The notes under the pieces were generated by a model. The model worked only from the letters and a program-made list of their open reading frames with translations, did no database searches and was not told the DNA's origin. DNA of 64,000 nt from Raphanus sativus (taxonomy: Eukaryota; Streptophyta; Magnoliopsida; Brassicales; Brassicaceae). Below, one piece after another: positions 1 through 10,154 of this stretch (the first letter of the stretch is position 1; every line of letters begins with the position of its first letter). The stretch is taken from NCBI RefSeq assembly GCF_000801105.2, contig NC_079514.1:27738227-27802226 (forward strand). The letters run 5' to 3'. The translations under genes and the position numbers were made by a program.

Positions 1-888
1 AAAATAGTAAAACTTTGACTAATTTTTAATACCAAATTAGAACATTGGCTAAAAGTTAAGCTAATCAACAACTTGATAAACTATTTTCTTATATTTTAAT
101 GTATATTGAAAAAGCAAATCGAATTTTTAGAAATATTACCAGTTTTTGGGGTTTTTACTAGGTGGATCAGAAGCAAGTCACAGGTTAACGGTGGATTTTA
201 GGTTTTCTAAAAATTTTAATTAACAATTTTTATTAAATCTGAATCGCATTATTTATGGCTCATCAGATTTACCTATTTGACTGCGTTTTCAGGTCGAATA
301 TAAAAACATTATATATCTACCCCGCTAAAAGGAGATAAACAATTTGTACTAAATAGAATGCTTTCTTCGCGCTATTTAAATGTAGATAAAAAGTTATGCC
401 TCAGCAGGTTAGTTTAAAAACATATTCGAGTAATTTGGTTTTTAATTTAAGATAGTTGGTTATTTATATATTAAATATAATTAACATTTGTAGGTTTATA
501 ATTTGCATTGTAGAAATTTGGGTATTCATTCGGTTTTTAATTTGGATACAGTTGAATTTTTACTCCAAAAATATAGGATTTTCTCGATTATTGATGAAAT
601 TTGTTTTAATTTTGATATTTCGGTTTGGCACAGTTCGTTTCTTCGATTCAGGATATAAAAAAAATATTTTAAATGAAAAATAAACATGCACTTCTGAAAC
701 GCGGATCAAAATCTAGTTTCACTTAAAAACTAAAACATAAAGGGAAAATTAGAAAATATACCAAAAATTTATTATTATTGTCCTAATATCAAGCTAATGT
801 TGTCCTACTAGTATAATATTTTTTGAAAATACAACTAAACCCTTGATTTAAACTTTAAATATAAGTAAAACTAATTAATATATATATA
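1..888. other. AT-rich DNA, no gene seen
   Basis: Strongly AT-rich sequence with only short open frames and no recognisable protein motif. I see no RNA gene or element end here. Confidence 0.5.
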
Positions 889-1879
889 TATATATTAAGA
901 AAACAATTTTAAAATAAAAATCCTCAAATCCCTTTTAACTTTTTTCCGACATATCCATTTTAACTTAACCCTAACTTTATTCCCTTTCCGGCCTATCTTT
1001 TTTTCCTCAACAAAGAACCCGATTGGTTCTAACGTAGCGGGTGTGGTTGTGGGTGCGGGAGTTTGCGGATGCGGATGGTTGTAGTTTCAAGCTTTATTTA
1101 GCGTTTTGGATGACTAGTACAACTTTTAAAAATTGTTTATTTTGCGGGATATTTATAACTTGTTGATTATGAGATATTTCAGCGGTTTAATAATAAATTA
1201 CCAATATAAAATATAAAACATACTATTGTGATAAAATATAATAATTATTAATACAATATAATTAATAATATATTATGTTTATTTATTTATTTTTATTTAG
1301 TTGAAAGTTATAATTATAATAATGTTTTTGAAGGTTTATATTAAAACGTTTTTAAAAATATTTTGTTTCATTTTATATATGTGTATATCTTTAAATAGAT
1401 ATGTATATTAATTTTCTACAAATTCTAATGAATAGCTATTTTAAAATTTTTATAAAACAAATTATGATACTGTTTATGAATTTAAATTAATATAGCATAT
1501 ATATATTAATTTATATTATTTCAATTTAAATATATATATTTATATATATTTTTAATATATAATATTTCCATTTTAAAAAATTTAATTTAAAAATTTAAAA
1601 TATTTTAATTTAAAATTTTATAATATTTTAAAAAACAATTTTATATTTATTTATCTACCCGCAACCGTCTGCAACCCCAAACGCTAACTGGAACCAGCTT
1701 TTGATTTTAAGAGGTTCGGAATGATTTGAATTGATTTTTAGCGGTTTGTATGATTTTATTAAAACGCTGTCAACCCTACCAATCACAAAAGTTGTGTTTG
1801 CGGGTGGTAGTAGGAAAACCAGTCATGCCCGAAGTAGTCTCAGCGTCTCTCATCCTAAATCATAATTTCTTCGATTCCA

Positions 1880-2335
1880 AGTAAGACCTTTTCGGGTCCG
1901 GGTAGTTCGGTAATTCACAAATTGTATCCAATTGGTTTTTGGAACACTTACGGTTCGGTTTCAGATCAGTTCCGACCGGTTTCGGTTTGGTTCCGGGTTT
2001 TAAATTATTAACCCGAAACTAATACTTTTATTTATATATATATATATATATTAAATAATTTTTTTAGAAAAAGTTCAATCCAAATCGGATATATATTTAT
2101 AGTTTGAAAATCATTACAACGAAAAAGAAGTGCTGCATTGGTAAAAGTGGATGTACTTTCACCTTTCCCACCTGGGTTCAAACCCATGAACGGGTACCCG
2201 ATCGGATCCGGATAAAAACCCGAACCTACCAGATATATACCATGGTATTCATAAACATCACCCATCGGTTAAATATGTCTTATCCGAAACCGACCCGAAC
2301 CTGTTCATTTCGGGTCGGAATCCTCGGTTCGGTTT
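1880..2335. repeat. GGTTCGGTTT / CGGGTCGG-type low-complexity tract
   Basis: Degenerate runs of 'ggttcggttt', 'cgggtccggg' and 'ccgacccgaacc'. The same kind of sequence recurs at about 6545-7175, 17150-17290, 24540-24665 and 60945-61110. The short ORFs across it on both strands are composition artefacts. Confidence 0.6.
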
Positions 2336-2339
2336 AAGA

Positions 2340-2512
2340 GTCGCAGGCCCAACTTAAACCTTGAAAAAAATTTGGAAGACAATAGTATCTGACATGAATG
2401 AATGAGCGGATGTAGAGAAGAGATTGGTGGCAGAGGAAGAGATGGTGGTGCCGTGGTTGTTTTGGTGGTGATGTAAGGAGCGGTGGGTAGAGGAAGAGAC
2501 GGTTGTAGCCAT
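2340..2512 (-). pseudogene. Possible 5' gene fragment, Ser/His-rich N-terminus
   Basis: Minus-strand ATG at 2512 opens a 56-codon frame that starts MATTVSSSTHRSLHHHQ and runs to a stop near 2342. The Ser-, Thr- and His-rich start would suit an organelle-targeting or low-complexity N-terminus. A diverged inverted copy at about 7800-7990 does not keep the same clean start. There are no downstream exons or domains, and I do not recognise the gene. It may be a captured exon or chance. Confidence 0.25.
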
Positions 2513-2721
2513 GGATTCAGACATAGTTTCACTCCCTAAGGTACGTTAGTTTGTTATTGATCTTGTTTCTTAAATCTTGATAGTAAAGTTATTAACTTCT
2601 CACTAGTTATTGATTTATTTGGGCAGGTAAGAAGACTACCTTTGACGATTAGAAGCTTATCTAGAGAGAATGTTTATGTTTTTAATTATTACTTGTGCAA
2701 TAAAATGATATGCATGTCTTG

Positions 2722-3540
2722 CTCTCAAAGTATTTAGCCACTGAGGAAGCTGGTAGATAAATGGACTTTATCATATAACAGGCAAATGTTCTGAAAGTAC
2801 TCAAAGGAAGCTCACTATGGAAGGTGTATATGTGTGAGAAGAGGACAACTGGAACCAGAGGCTTCAAGACGATTGAAGATATATGATGCGACACGCATAG
2901 AGAACACCGGGGAGAAGATCCTCCTAGGAAAGACAAAAAATGCATAGAAGAGCTTATGAAGAAAATAAAACTACTCGATCTCCAACCACTTGAGAAGATT
3001 GAAGAGCTTGCGTTTATTTTTTATTTTTTTATTTCTTCTTTTTGTTTCTTTGGTTTAACGTGGTATATATGTCTCATTGTTGTATCAAATTCCAGTTTAC
3101 TGTTAACTATGTTTATGAAATTTAATGTAGTGTTAAGCTTTTAACTGAAAAAACATATAGAGATAGTTCTTTCTTCTCTACCTTCTCTTGCATCTTAAGA
3201 AAAATCATATGTTTTTATTCGTAGTCTCTCTCACTTTATTCTAATGCATTTAGTGTTTCTTCTTAGCTTCTTTGGAACCAAAAGTATCATAAGATAAGCA
3301 AAGCAAACAATCCTAACTCCTTTATTCATTTGTCAACAAGCAAATCATATAAGTTTGTGAAAATCAATATAAAACAATTGATCAAAACCAATGAATTAAG
3401 GAAGAACACGAGATTGTGTTCTTTTTTTCTTGTTCAAAAAATTGAGTTTTTTTATCTTAAAGAATTTTTAAATTTTATTCACTTCAAAAAACCTTTGTAC
3501 AATCTAATGCTACTTTGTGTAGAAAATAGAGACCTATAGC
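2722..3540. repeat. Direct duplication, copy 1 segment a (keeps an empty insertion site)
   Basis: Nearly identical to 8228-8445 joined to 14327-14915. Around 2932-2950 the sequence reads 'aaaaaatgcatagaagagc' without interruption. In copy 2 the same place is split by an LTR element with ATGCA on both sides, so this copy preserves the pre-insertion site. The segment has exon-like stretches (a frame reading IEELMKKIKLLDLQPLEK near 2940-3000), but I do not recognise a family. Confidence 0.85.
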
Positions 3541-4402
3541 GAGGAGAGGAATTGAAGTTAACATAACCAATGTTAATAAACCATCCATTTGCAAAAGCTA
3601 ATGCGAAATAATCAACCGAGGAACATAGCAGCTATCAACTGAATAAAACTTCCCAACCTGAAATTAATATTCAATAAAAAAATTTTACCAGATTTGAGTC
3701 ATTAATTGTATTATAAAGCCTATTCTGAAATATGGAAGTTTATCTGCTTGTTGTGTTACCTTGTCAACCATGGCATGGGTCTTGTACGTATAAGAACAGT
3801 ATCTAGAGACATTCTACCAACAACCTACCCTGTGTTTGTCTCCACACCGAAGCATCCAAATAATGTCTTGCCTGAGAATTGTTTTCAGATACATACTCAA
3901 TATCCACGCTGCTTGTCTCTCTCCATCTAACAAGCCATCTCTATCTACAACAAGTAAAATGACAGTTGAGAAACAAAAAAAAAAAAGAAAAAAAACACAG
4001 AATGTACGAATACAATGAAGCTTTTACGTACAGTGTCTGTTGTTCTGATTCAGTCCAAAGGAATCTATTAGACGACTAAACAACAATGTAGTAATACAAT
4101 GAAGAACAGCAGCCAACAATAAGAGTTAGGCACAAGCCTAAATTGCCAGTAGGGGGGAAGCAAGGTGTTTCAATCGATCAGATGCCAAAGCAAGTAACGC
4201 GGACTGCAAGAAAACAAGTATGAAAGCAATTGGATTTGAAATATCCAGTTTCACACCTGACAAACAAGGAACATAAACATTTCTGGAAAGAGGCTAAGTT
4301 GTTCAGCAAACGGTCCTCACTAACTAACAGTCTCGTGCCAGACCAACCTTTCTCTAAGCTGCCTTCAGAGTAGTATATATATATACATGACGAACGAGGG
4401 CA
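3541..4402. other. No gene recognised
   Basis: Short frames only and no domain visible. This stretch is absent from the second copy of the duplication, where a LINE remnant occupies the matching place. A 'tatatatatacatg' TATA-like run at 4374-4388 lies just before the 4403 ORF. Confidence 0.4.
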
Positions 4403-4876
4403 ATGAAAGAGGAATTAAGTGAAATACAAAGAAAAACAAACCTAGAAACTGTGGAAATGAGTCGATCAGTCAAAGGTTCCCAAAGCTCTCCCAGTCCCAT
4501 GGAGGCATCTCCCCCAGTCTCCGTAGGATCGGGATCTTCTTCCTCCCCCAGTCTTATGGACGCTTCCCCTCCGGTCTCCGTAAGATCTGGAGTTTCTTCC
4601 TCGCCGAGTCCGATGAGCTACACACCGTCTTCCATCCGTTCAACTCCTACCCAGATGCCAAGTCCGATGAGCAACACACCGTCTTCCATCCATTCCACCC
4701 CTCCATCTGTCGCCTCTCCGCCGCCGCCCCCAGCCACATATTCTCACACTGCCGCCGCTACCTTCCTCTCCACGGAAACTCAAGCCGACGGTCAGAAGAT
4801 GTTCTCGGTGATTTGTACCTGTGGACTGCGTCACAACCTCCTCGTCCGCGACGGCGAGGTCTTCGCAAGATTCTAA
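4403..4876 (+). CDS. Ser/Pro-rich hypothetical protein, 157 aa
   Basis: An open frame of 157 codons with clearly higher GC than its surroundings, preceded by a TATA-like run about 20 bp upstream. Residues 25-110 are Ser/Pro-rich with internal near-repeats of SPSPMEASPPVSV and SPMSNTPSSIHSTPP type, then a five-proline run. The C-terminus (about 130-157, FSVICTCGLRHNLLVRDGE) looks different and less repetitive. An in-frame ATG at codon 19 (MSRSVKGSQ) is an alternative start. There is no signal peptide or membrane segment. I do not recognise the family. The reverse strand is also partly open, as expected for such composition. It could be a small real gene or the first exon of a larger broken one. 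Confidence 0.45.
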   Translation: MKEELSEIQRKTNLETVEMSRSVKGSQSSPSPMEASPPVSVGSGSSSSPSLMDASPPVSVRSGVSSSPSPMSYTPSSIRSTPTQMPSPMSNTPSSIHSTPPSVASPPPPPATYSHTAAATFLSTETQADGQKMFSVICTCGLRHNLLVRDGEVFARF

Positions 4877-5175
4877 AGACTGATCGAGGCCCGACGACGA
4901 GGTCTTCTTCGCAAGTATTCTAAGACAGATCGAATATTTACTTTTATTAATGTTATAAGAAAATATAAATATATGCTGAAAATAATGTCGTTATTAAGTT
5001 TCCATTAAAAAAAATGTTGTTATTAGATAAATTATTTGAAAAAAAAAAACAGACTAATAAATAAACTATGTTAATATATTTGATGAGTATCTATTTTTAT
5101 TAAAAACGTATTAAACGTAAAATATCACCCCCGCGGCCGCACCGTCCCTGCTTGCGTCACTATCCAATTCGGACA

Positions 5176-6250
5176 CTAGTACATGAGAATGTTTTTACTA
5201 TCTTTAAGTACCAAACTGAATCTCTGTTAACGTGGTCCCCCGCAGCTGTTCCGTTTGCATTAAATCTTATCGTTTTTACTTTTAACGTTTTCTATTCTAG
5301 GTTTAATTTTTGGTTTTTTTCACTCATCACAGCCTATAATTTTAAAATCCAAAACTAGCCACATCTGCCAACAAAATAAAGAGTAAATGACAACTAAGAG
5401 AAAAAATAATCTTGAGTTCAACGTTGAATACGTTAATGCAATGTTTATCAACAACAACAAAAGAAGAAAAAAAAAGTCCATCAATGCGTCGTCAATTCTT
5501 GTCAAATTAATCAATGATTTTCTTTGGTTATCAGTTTACATTATTTATATTTTGATTTACTTTTTGTGGGAGATTTTATACGGCTTCATGAAAGAGAACT
5601 AGTAATCGATCTATTCAAAAGTGTGAACTAAAAAGTATACATGTAACTACTCGAAAGTGACAATCGACCGGCGTAGGATATTAATAGAAAACGATTTTGC
5701 AAAAGATAGAAATTAAACTATGGAGACACCGGAGGGGAGTTAGTATATTTTGTTTGCGGATGTTATTGATTACTTATTTCATCCATAGCGGGTGTCGAAT
5801 CAAATCAATTTTAAATGATTGAATTTATAACTAATCAACGTCGTTGTAGTTTTAGTAAGTGAATGACTCCAAGTGGTGACTGTTTGATATTGGTTACTCC
5901 AAGTGCCTCAACCTGCAGCAGCTCTCAGCATCACAGCTTTGTCCGTATATCTTTCTAACTAACCATGCAAAATCATTATTAAGTTTCATTAACACCAACA
6001 GCGTAGAAGTTATTTTTGTAATCTTTTTTTTATCTCTCTAATTGTCGCAGAATCTGTAGAAAAAAAAGGAAACAATAGAGGCTTTTTAAAATTTTTGCGG
6101 ATTTTATTCGTTACTTATTTATTTCATAGCGGGTGTCAAATGTACATCGTACGTAGCTGCATGTTGTTTGAGTCATTATCTTTCGTTGCTCTGTGTTTCA
6201 TTTTTGCGTTTTGTTCTTACGAAATTTGTAAGTAGACCTTTAGACCAGCT
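5176..6250. repeat. Direct duplication, copy 1 segment b
   Basis: Almost identical to 15866-16955 in the same orientation, starting at 'agtacatgagaatgttttt' and ending near 'gtagaccttta'. The order of segments a and b is the same in both copies, so they belong to one duplicated block whose middle has been replaced. The small ORFs inside it are conserved only because the DNA is duplicated. Confidence 0.9.
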
Positions 6251-6544
6251 TTTTTCCTTTTTTATTTTTTTCTTTTTTTTGGATCCACTCGAAGGTGGGA
6301 CCCTCCAAAAATAGGCGTATGCCACTTAGAATGGAGAGCACACGGTATTCTTTAGTAAAAGGCGAAAGAATAGTTCGCTTTTTTTTTGTTGTTGGAAGGA
6401 TGTGTTTATGTTGACGATGTTCTTTTCATTTTTGTGATGAGGATTATTCAATTTGTTAGAGAAAAAAAAGATTATTCAATTTGTTATTTAATAATGAAGA
6501 GATTAATAATGATCTGACTTGATGGTTGCTTAGGACGGAAGAAT

Positions 6545-7175
6545 GCAAACGCCTCGTTAGACCTTGGTATTCGGGTCCTCGGTTTTGGATCAGGTTCTTT
6601 TGAGTCCGGGTCTTTCGGATATAGGAGTTTATGACCTGATAGGGTAATTTCAAATTCTCGGTTTCGGATCGGTTCGGATCGTACCGGATCCGGATTGGAT
6701 TGGATCTTAGATAGTTAGATCCATTTGGGTAACTATAATTTATCGGTTCGGATTCGGTTTGGATTCGGGTCGGGTTCGGTTCTGATTCGACCTAAAAATA
6801 CCTAAAAGTACAACAAAAAATCTCTGAAAATATTATATATCCTAAAATATTTAAAATTTGTGTTTTTATTATATTAAAATGTGTATATATTAAACTATGC
6901 GATATAAAACAACAATTTGTTATCTCCTAGTGGTTGACCCCCTTATTCGCTAGACAAATAACCCGTCTTCGACTTTCTCTCAATGTATTTTATTTAATTT
7001 ATATAATTGATTCAGATACTCTTCGGGTTTCTGGTTCGGATCGAGTCGGATCCAAGATCCACGGATCCTCTGCAACAAGACCCGATAGAATAATTTCATC
7101 GGATCGTTTCTAATCCAGACCAGGTTTTTTTGGATTAGTTTCGGATCGATTTTCGGGTCCGGGTAAAATACCAGG
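6545..7175. repeat. Low-complexity 'ttcggatc' / 'cgggtcgg' tract
   Basis: Runs of 'ggttcggatc', 'ttcgggtcgggttcgg' and 'ggatccaagatcc' flank an AT-rich centre (6790-7000). The two flanks look like rough reverse complements of each other, which would suit a decayed inverted-repeat element, but no clean ends or target duplication can be seen. Confidence 0.4.
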
Positions 7176-7799
7176 CCTATGCCTCGTAGTCGTACAAGAG
7201 CATCAGCATCAAAATTACCAATAATATATGGTAAAAATCCTTTGTAGATAGCAGCAATCATCTGTTCAACTTGTAAAAAGTTATGATGCTTCTAAAACTT
7301 CATAATAGTTTTATGTCTGTTTACATTATATGAATTTTTTATCGTGATTTTTTTATGAATTTTTAAAATAAATTACAACAAGCACAAAAGTTATTGAAAA
7401 TAAAACTTACATGGAAAATTGGGAGATGGAACAAAAATCAGTGGAAGAGGTTACAAACATTTCAGAAATATACAGCTTTAAGAGTTAATTTAATATTTAT
7501 TTTATACTTTTTTATTTAATAAATAAAAGTAACTACAATACTTAAAGAACCAATAAGATTCTTTCATAAAAACGATGGTATAGTGATAAGAAGAATAAAG
7601 TAAAATTCTTGTAATCAATATCAAAAAAAGAAAAGAAAAAGAAGGAAAAAGAGGTAGAAGACATAACAGTCGAACCGTCAATCATAGGGCAAGAACATAA
7701 GTACACAAGCCACTACACTATTGAGAAATGATAGCATTCGGTACCCTTAATCTGTTAATAATCTTTAACACCTAAAGTCCTTATTTTACAGGTTTTAGC
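7176..7799. other. No gene recognised
   Basis: AT-rich intergenic DNA with homopolymer A/G stretches around 7620-7660 and no supported feature. Confidence 0.4.
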
Positions 7800-8226
7800 C
7801 CAGGGCCAGGCATGCCTCTGCTACCCCTCCTTACATCACCACCAAAACAATCACGGCACCACAATCTCTTCTTCTGCCACCAATCTCTCCTCTACCTCTG
7901 CTCATTCCAATCTTTCACCACCATCGATCCACCCGAGAAAAAGTCAAAGTCGTAACATTTAATCATCATTCATTCATGTTATATACTATTGTCTTCCAAA
8001 TTTATTTTTCATGGTTTAAGTATTTCAGTTGAAGAATTTTAGGATTTAGGATGAGAGACGCCAAGACGACTTCATCGAGGAAAAAAAGATAGGCCGGAAA
8101 GGGAATAAAGTTAGGGTTAAGTTAAAATTTATTTGTTGGAGAAAAATTAAAAAAAAAAAGTTAAAAGGGATTTGAGGATTTTTATATTTCGATTTGTTTT
8201 ATTTTTAAAAATTGTTTTCTTAGTAT
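7800..8226. repeat. Right copy of the dispersed inverted repeat
   Basis: Reverse-complement relative of blocks within 889-2512. It ends exactly where the second copy of the direct duplication begins (about 8228), so the junction may mark a rearrangement breakpoint. Confidence 0.6.
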
Positions 8227-8227
8227 A

Positions 8228-8445
8228 TATAGTATTTAGCCTATGAGGAAGCTAGTAGATAAACAGACTTTATTATATAACAGGCAAATGTTCTAAAAGT
8301 ACTCAAGGAAGCTCACTATGGAAGGTGTATATATGTGAGAAGAAAACAACTGGAACCAGATGCTTCAAGACGATTGAAGATAAATGATGCAACACGCATA
8401 GAGAACACCAGGGAGAAGATCCTCCTAGGAAAGACAAAAAATGCA
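8228..8445. repeat. Direct duplication, copy 2 segment a, left part
   Basis: Matches about 2727-2945. It is cut by the LTR element at 8446; the last five bases ATGCA (8441-8445) are the target-site duplication. Confidence 0.85.
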
Positions 8446-9020
8446 TGTGAGGTTTGGTCAAGCCCATCGAACTTGTTCATCGGCTGGGCTGAGTTACACA
8501 AGTTACACGTGGACAACCTATGGGCCTAATCGATAAAGCCCATTAGGTTAAGTGCTGATAATACAAAGAAGGAAAGATCACGACAGGGATCTCTAAGCCA
8601 AGCTTCTGGGAGGCACGAGCCTCAAGCAACCATGAAGGCTTCCATGGTGTCTCTTAGAGAGATAAAGTAAGCTACAGATGATTTGTTGTTCTAGGCTTAA
8701 CTCTTAGGCATGTACTCTTGTATTATCTCTTTATACTCTCTAGGGTTTGCATACCCAGGAACAGAGAGAGTCTATGATCTTGTAAACCACATCGGAGGTG
8801 TTTTCCGATACTTCATAGTGGATGTTGTGGATCCTGGATCCACCCCAGATATAGCGTGCTGCGGCCGTGAACTGGGTTAAAAACTCTTGTGTCATAAACA
8901 AGGATTGAATCAATGGGAAAGATCAAGGGACCAGGGGATGTTATGAATCCCCAAGGAAGTCTTGTTAGAGTTACGATTGACTCAACAAGTGGTATCAGAA
9001 GAACCACGAATTCCGCATCA
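8446..9020 (+). repeat. 5' LTR of the 8446-14321 element
   Basis: Begins TGTGAGGTTTGG and ends ACGAATTCCGCATCA. A TATA-like 'ctctttatactctc' lies near 8729. It matches 13748-14321 with scattered substitutions and one indel in the first bases. Confidence 0.9.
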
Positions 9021-9022
9021 AG

Positions 9023-9034
9023 TGGTATCAGAGC
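9023..9034 (+). promoter_or_regulatory. Primer binding site, tRNA-iMet type
   Basis: TGGTATCAGAGC lies two bases after the 5' LTR end and complements the 3' end of plant initiator Met-tRNA. A similar TGGTATCAGA motif also occurs inside both LTRs just before their ends. Confidence 0.85.
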
Positions 9035-10154
9035 ATAGGCTCGTTGATTCATGGATTCCACGTCTCAAGGAGGAGAGAAATATGAAGCTGGTGGTCACGT
9101 GGTTTTACCCTAATCAGAGTAATACACCGAGATCAGATCAGGTCAAAGAGCTTTATGATTTACAAGAGAAGAAGGAAACATGTTGGACGTTCTTCGCTGC
9201 AGTTGCACAAGTTTACGGATGAAGGATTCACAAGTCAGTTAAATCGGTTGAGATGATTTTGAGTTTATGAAATCAGGGTTTCTCTACAGTTCTCCAGGGG
9301 TGCAAGAATATACTACTATGTGAGAAGGGTTTCAGGTTACTCACAAGTCGAGATGGTGGCAGGCTGTTAGCATAAGAAACAGAGGTTTTAGAGCTGTCTT
9401 CGATCTGCAGTCACAAGGAGTGTGTGACATTCACAAGGCGTGTGTTATGCATTGGAGTTTTTTGGATTTCTTTATATTCTGCAAGTTATTGGAGTTGAAA
9501 GCATAGTGGAGCACAAGAGGTTTTCGCACTGGTTTTGTATGGGATTGTCTGAAGATTCAGTGAGGGTTTTTCATGGTGTTCTTGGGTTATCTCTACATGG
9601 TATATCAGTCGCAGGTGGTGTGCTAATCTATGGGGTTATTTCAGCTCGGTATCTCATGGAATTCTTGGAACTAGGGGACGCCTTAGAACCTTGAATGATA
9701 TGAGTGTTTCATGACTGTTCAGATGGTATTCTTTAGTCAGCGTGAAGGGTGTTGCAGAAGGGTTTGAAAGAGATCGACTCATGCGGGTTCGTCTATGTGT
9801 GATCATGAAAGTGTACAGTTGGGTAGAGGTTCAGAGAACAAGATACTACAAGGCTGCTATTTTCAGAGGGAATGCAGTGTGGTTTTCTAAGCAGATATGT
9901 GTTTGGCATAACACATAGTTTTTCTGCTGGGATAGATCTGCAAGAACGAGGAGTTAATTGTTCAAGGCAGAGTTCGGCTGAACAGGTGGCGGTGTCAAAT
10001 CGAGGTTGATTAAGGATTGAAACAAGTATGTTTCGGGTTTTCTGCATGGGATTCAGTAGTAGTTTGTTTGGCTTCTCAGGCATATGAGGGGAAACAAATG
10101 GGTCTACAAGGTTTCACGGTTGTAGAGGTAATGATTTGTTTGAGCAGAGATTCT

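Larger units (their letters stand above)
889..2512. repeat. Left copy of a dispersed inverted repeat (partner 7800-8226)
   Basis: Three blocks reappear in reverse complement and collinear order at 7800-8226: about 889-1012, 1836-1875 and 2345-2512. Examples are the 'aaatcccttttaac' and 'ttccctttccggcctatc' segments, 'gcgtctctcatcctaaatc', and the 'catcaccaccaaaac' stretch read on the minus strand. The partner lacks the AT-rich middle (about 1013-1835) and the 1876-2344 block, so it looks like an internally deleted or shorter ancestral copy. No terminal motif identifies the family. Confidence 0.6.

Noticed and set aside
5320..5602. Small ORFs duplicated at 15955-16297
   Set aside because: Conserved only as part of the recent direct DNA duplication; AT-rich, low-complexity translation.
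9440..9694. 84-aa ORF inside the non-autonomous LTR element as a gag remnant
   Set aside because: No capsid, zinc knuckle or protease similarity; the length is within chance for this composition.
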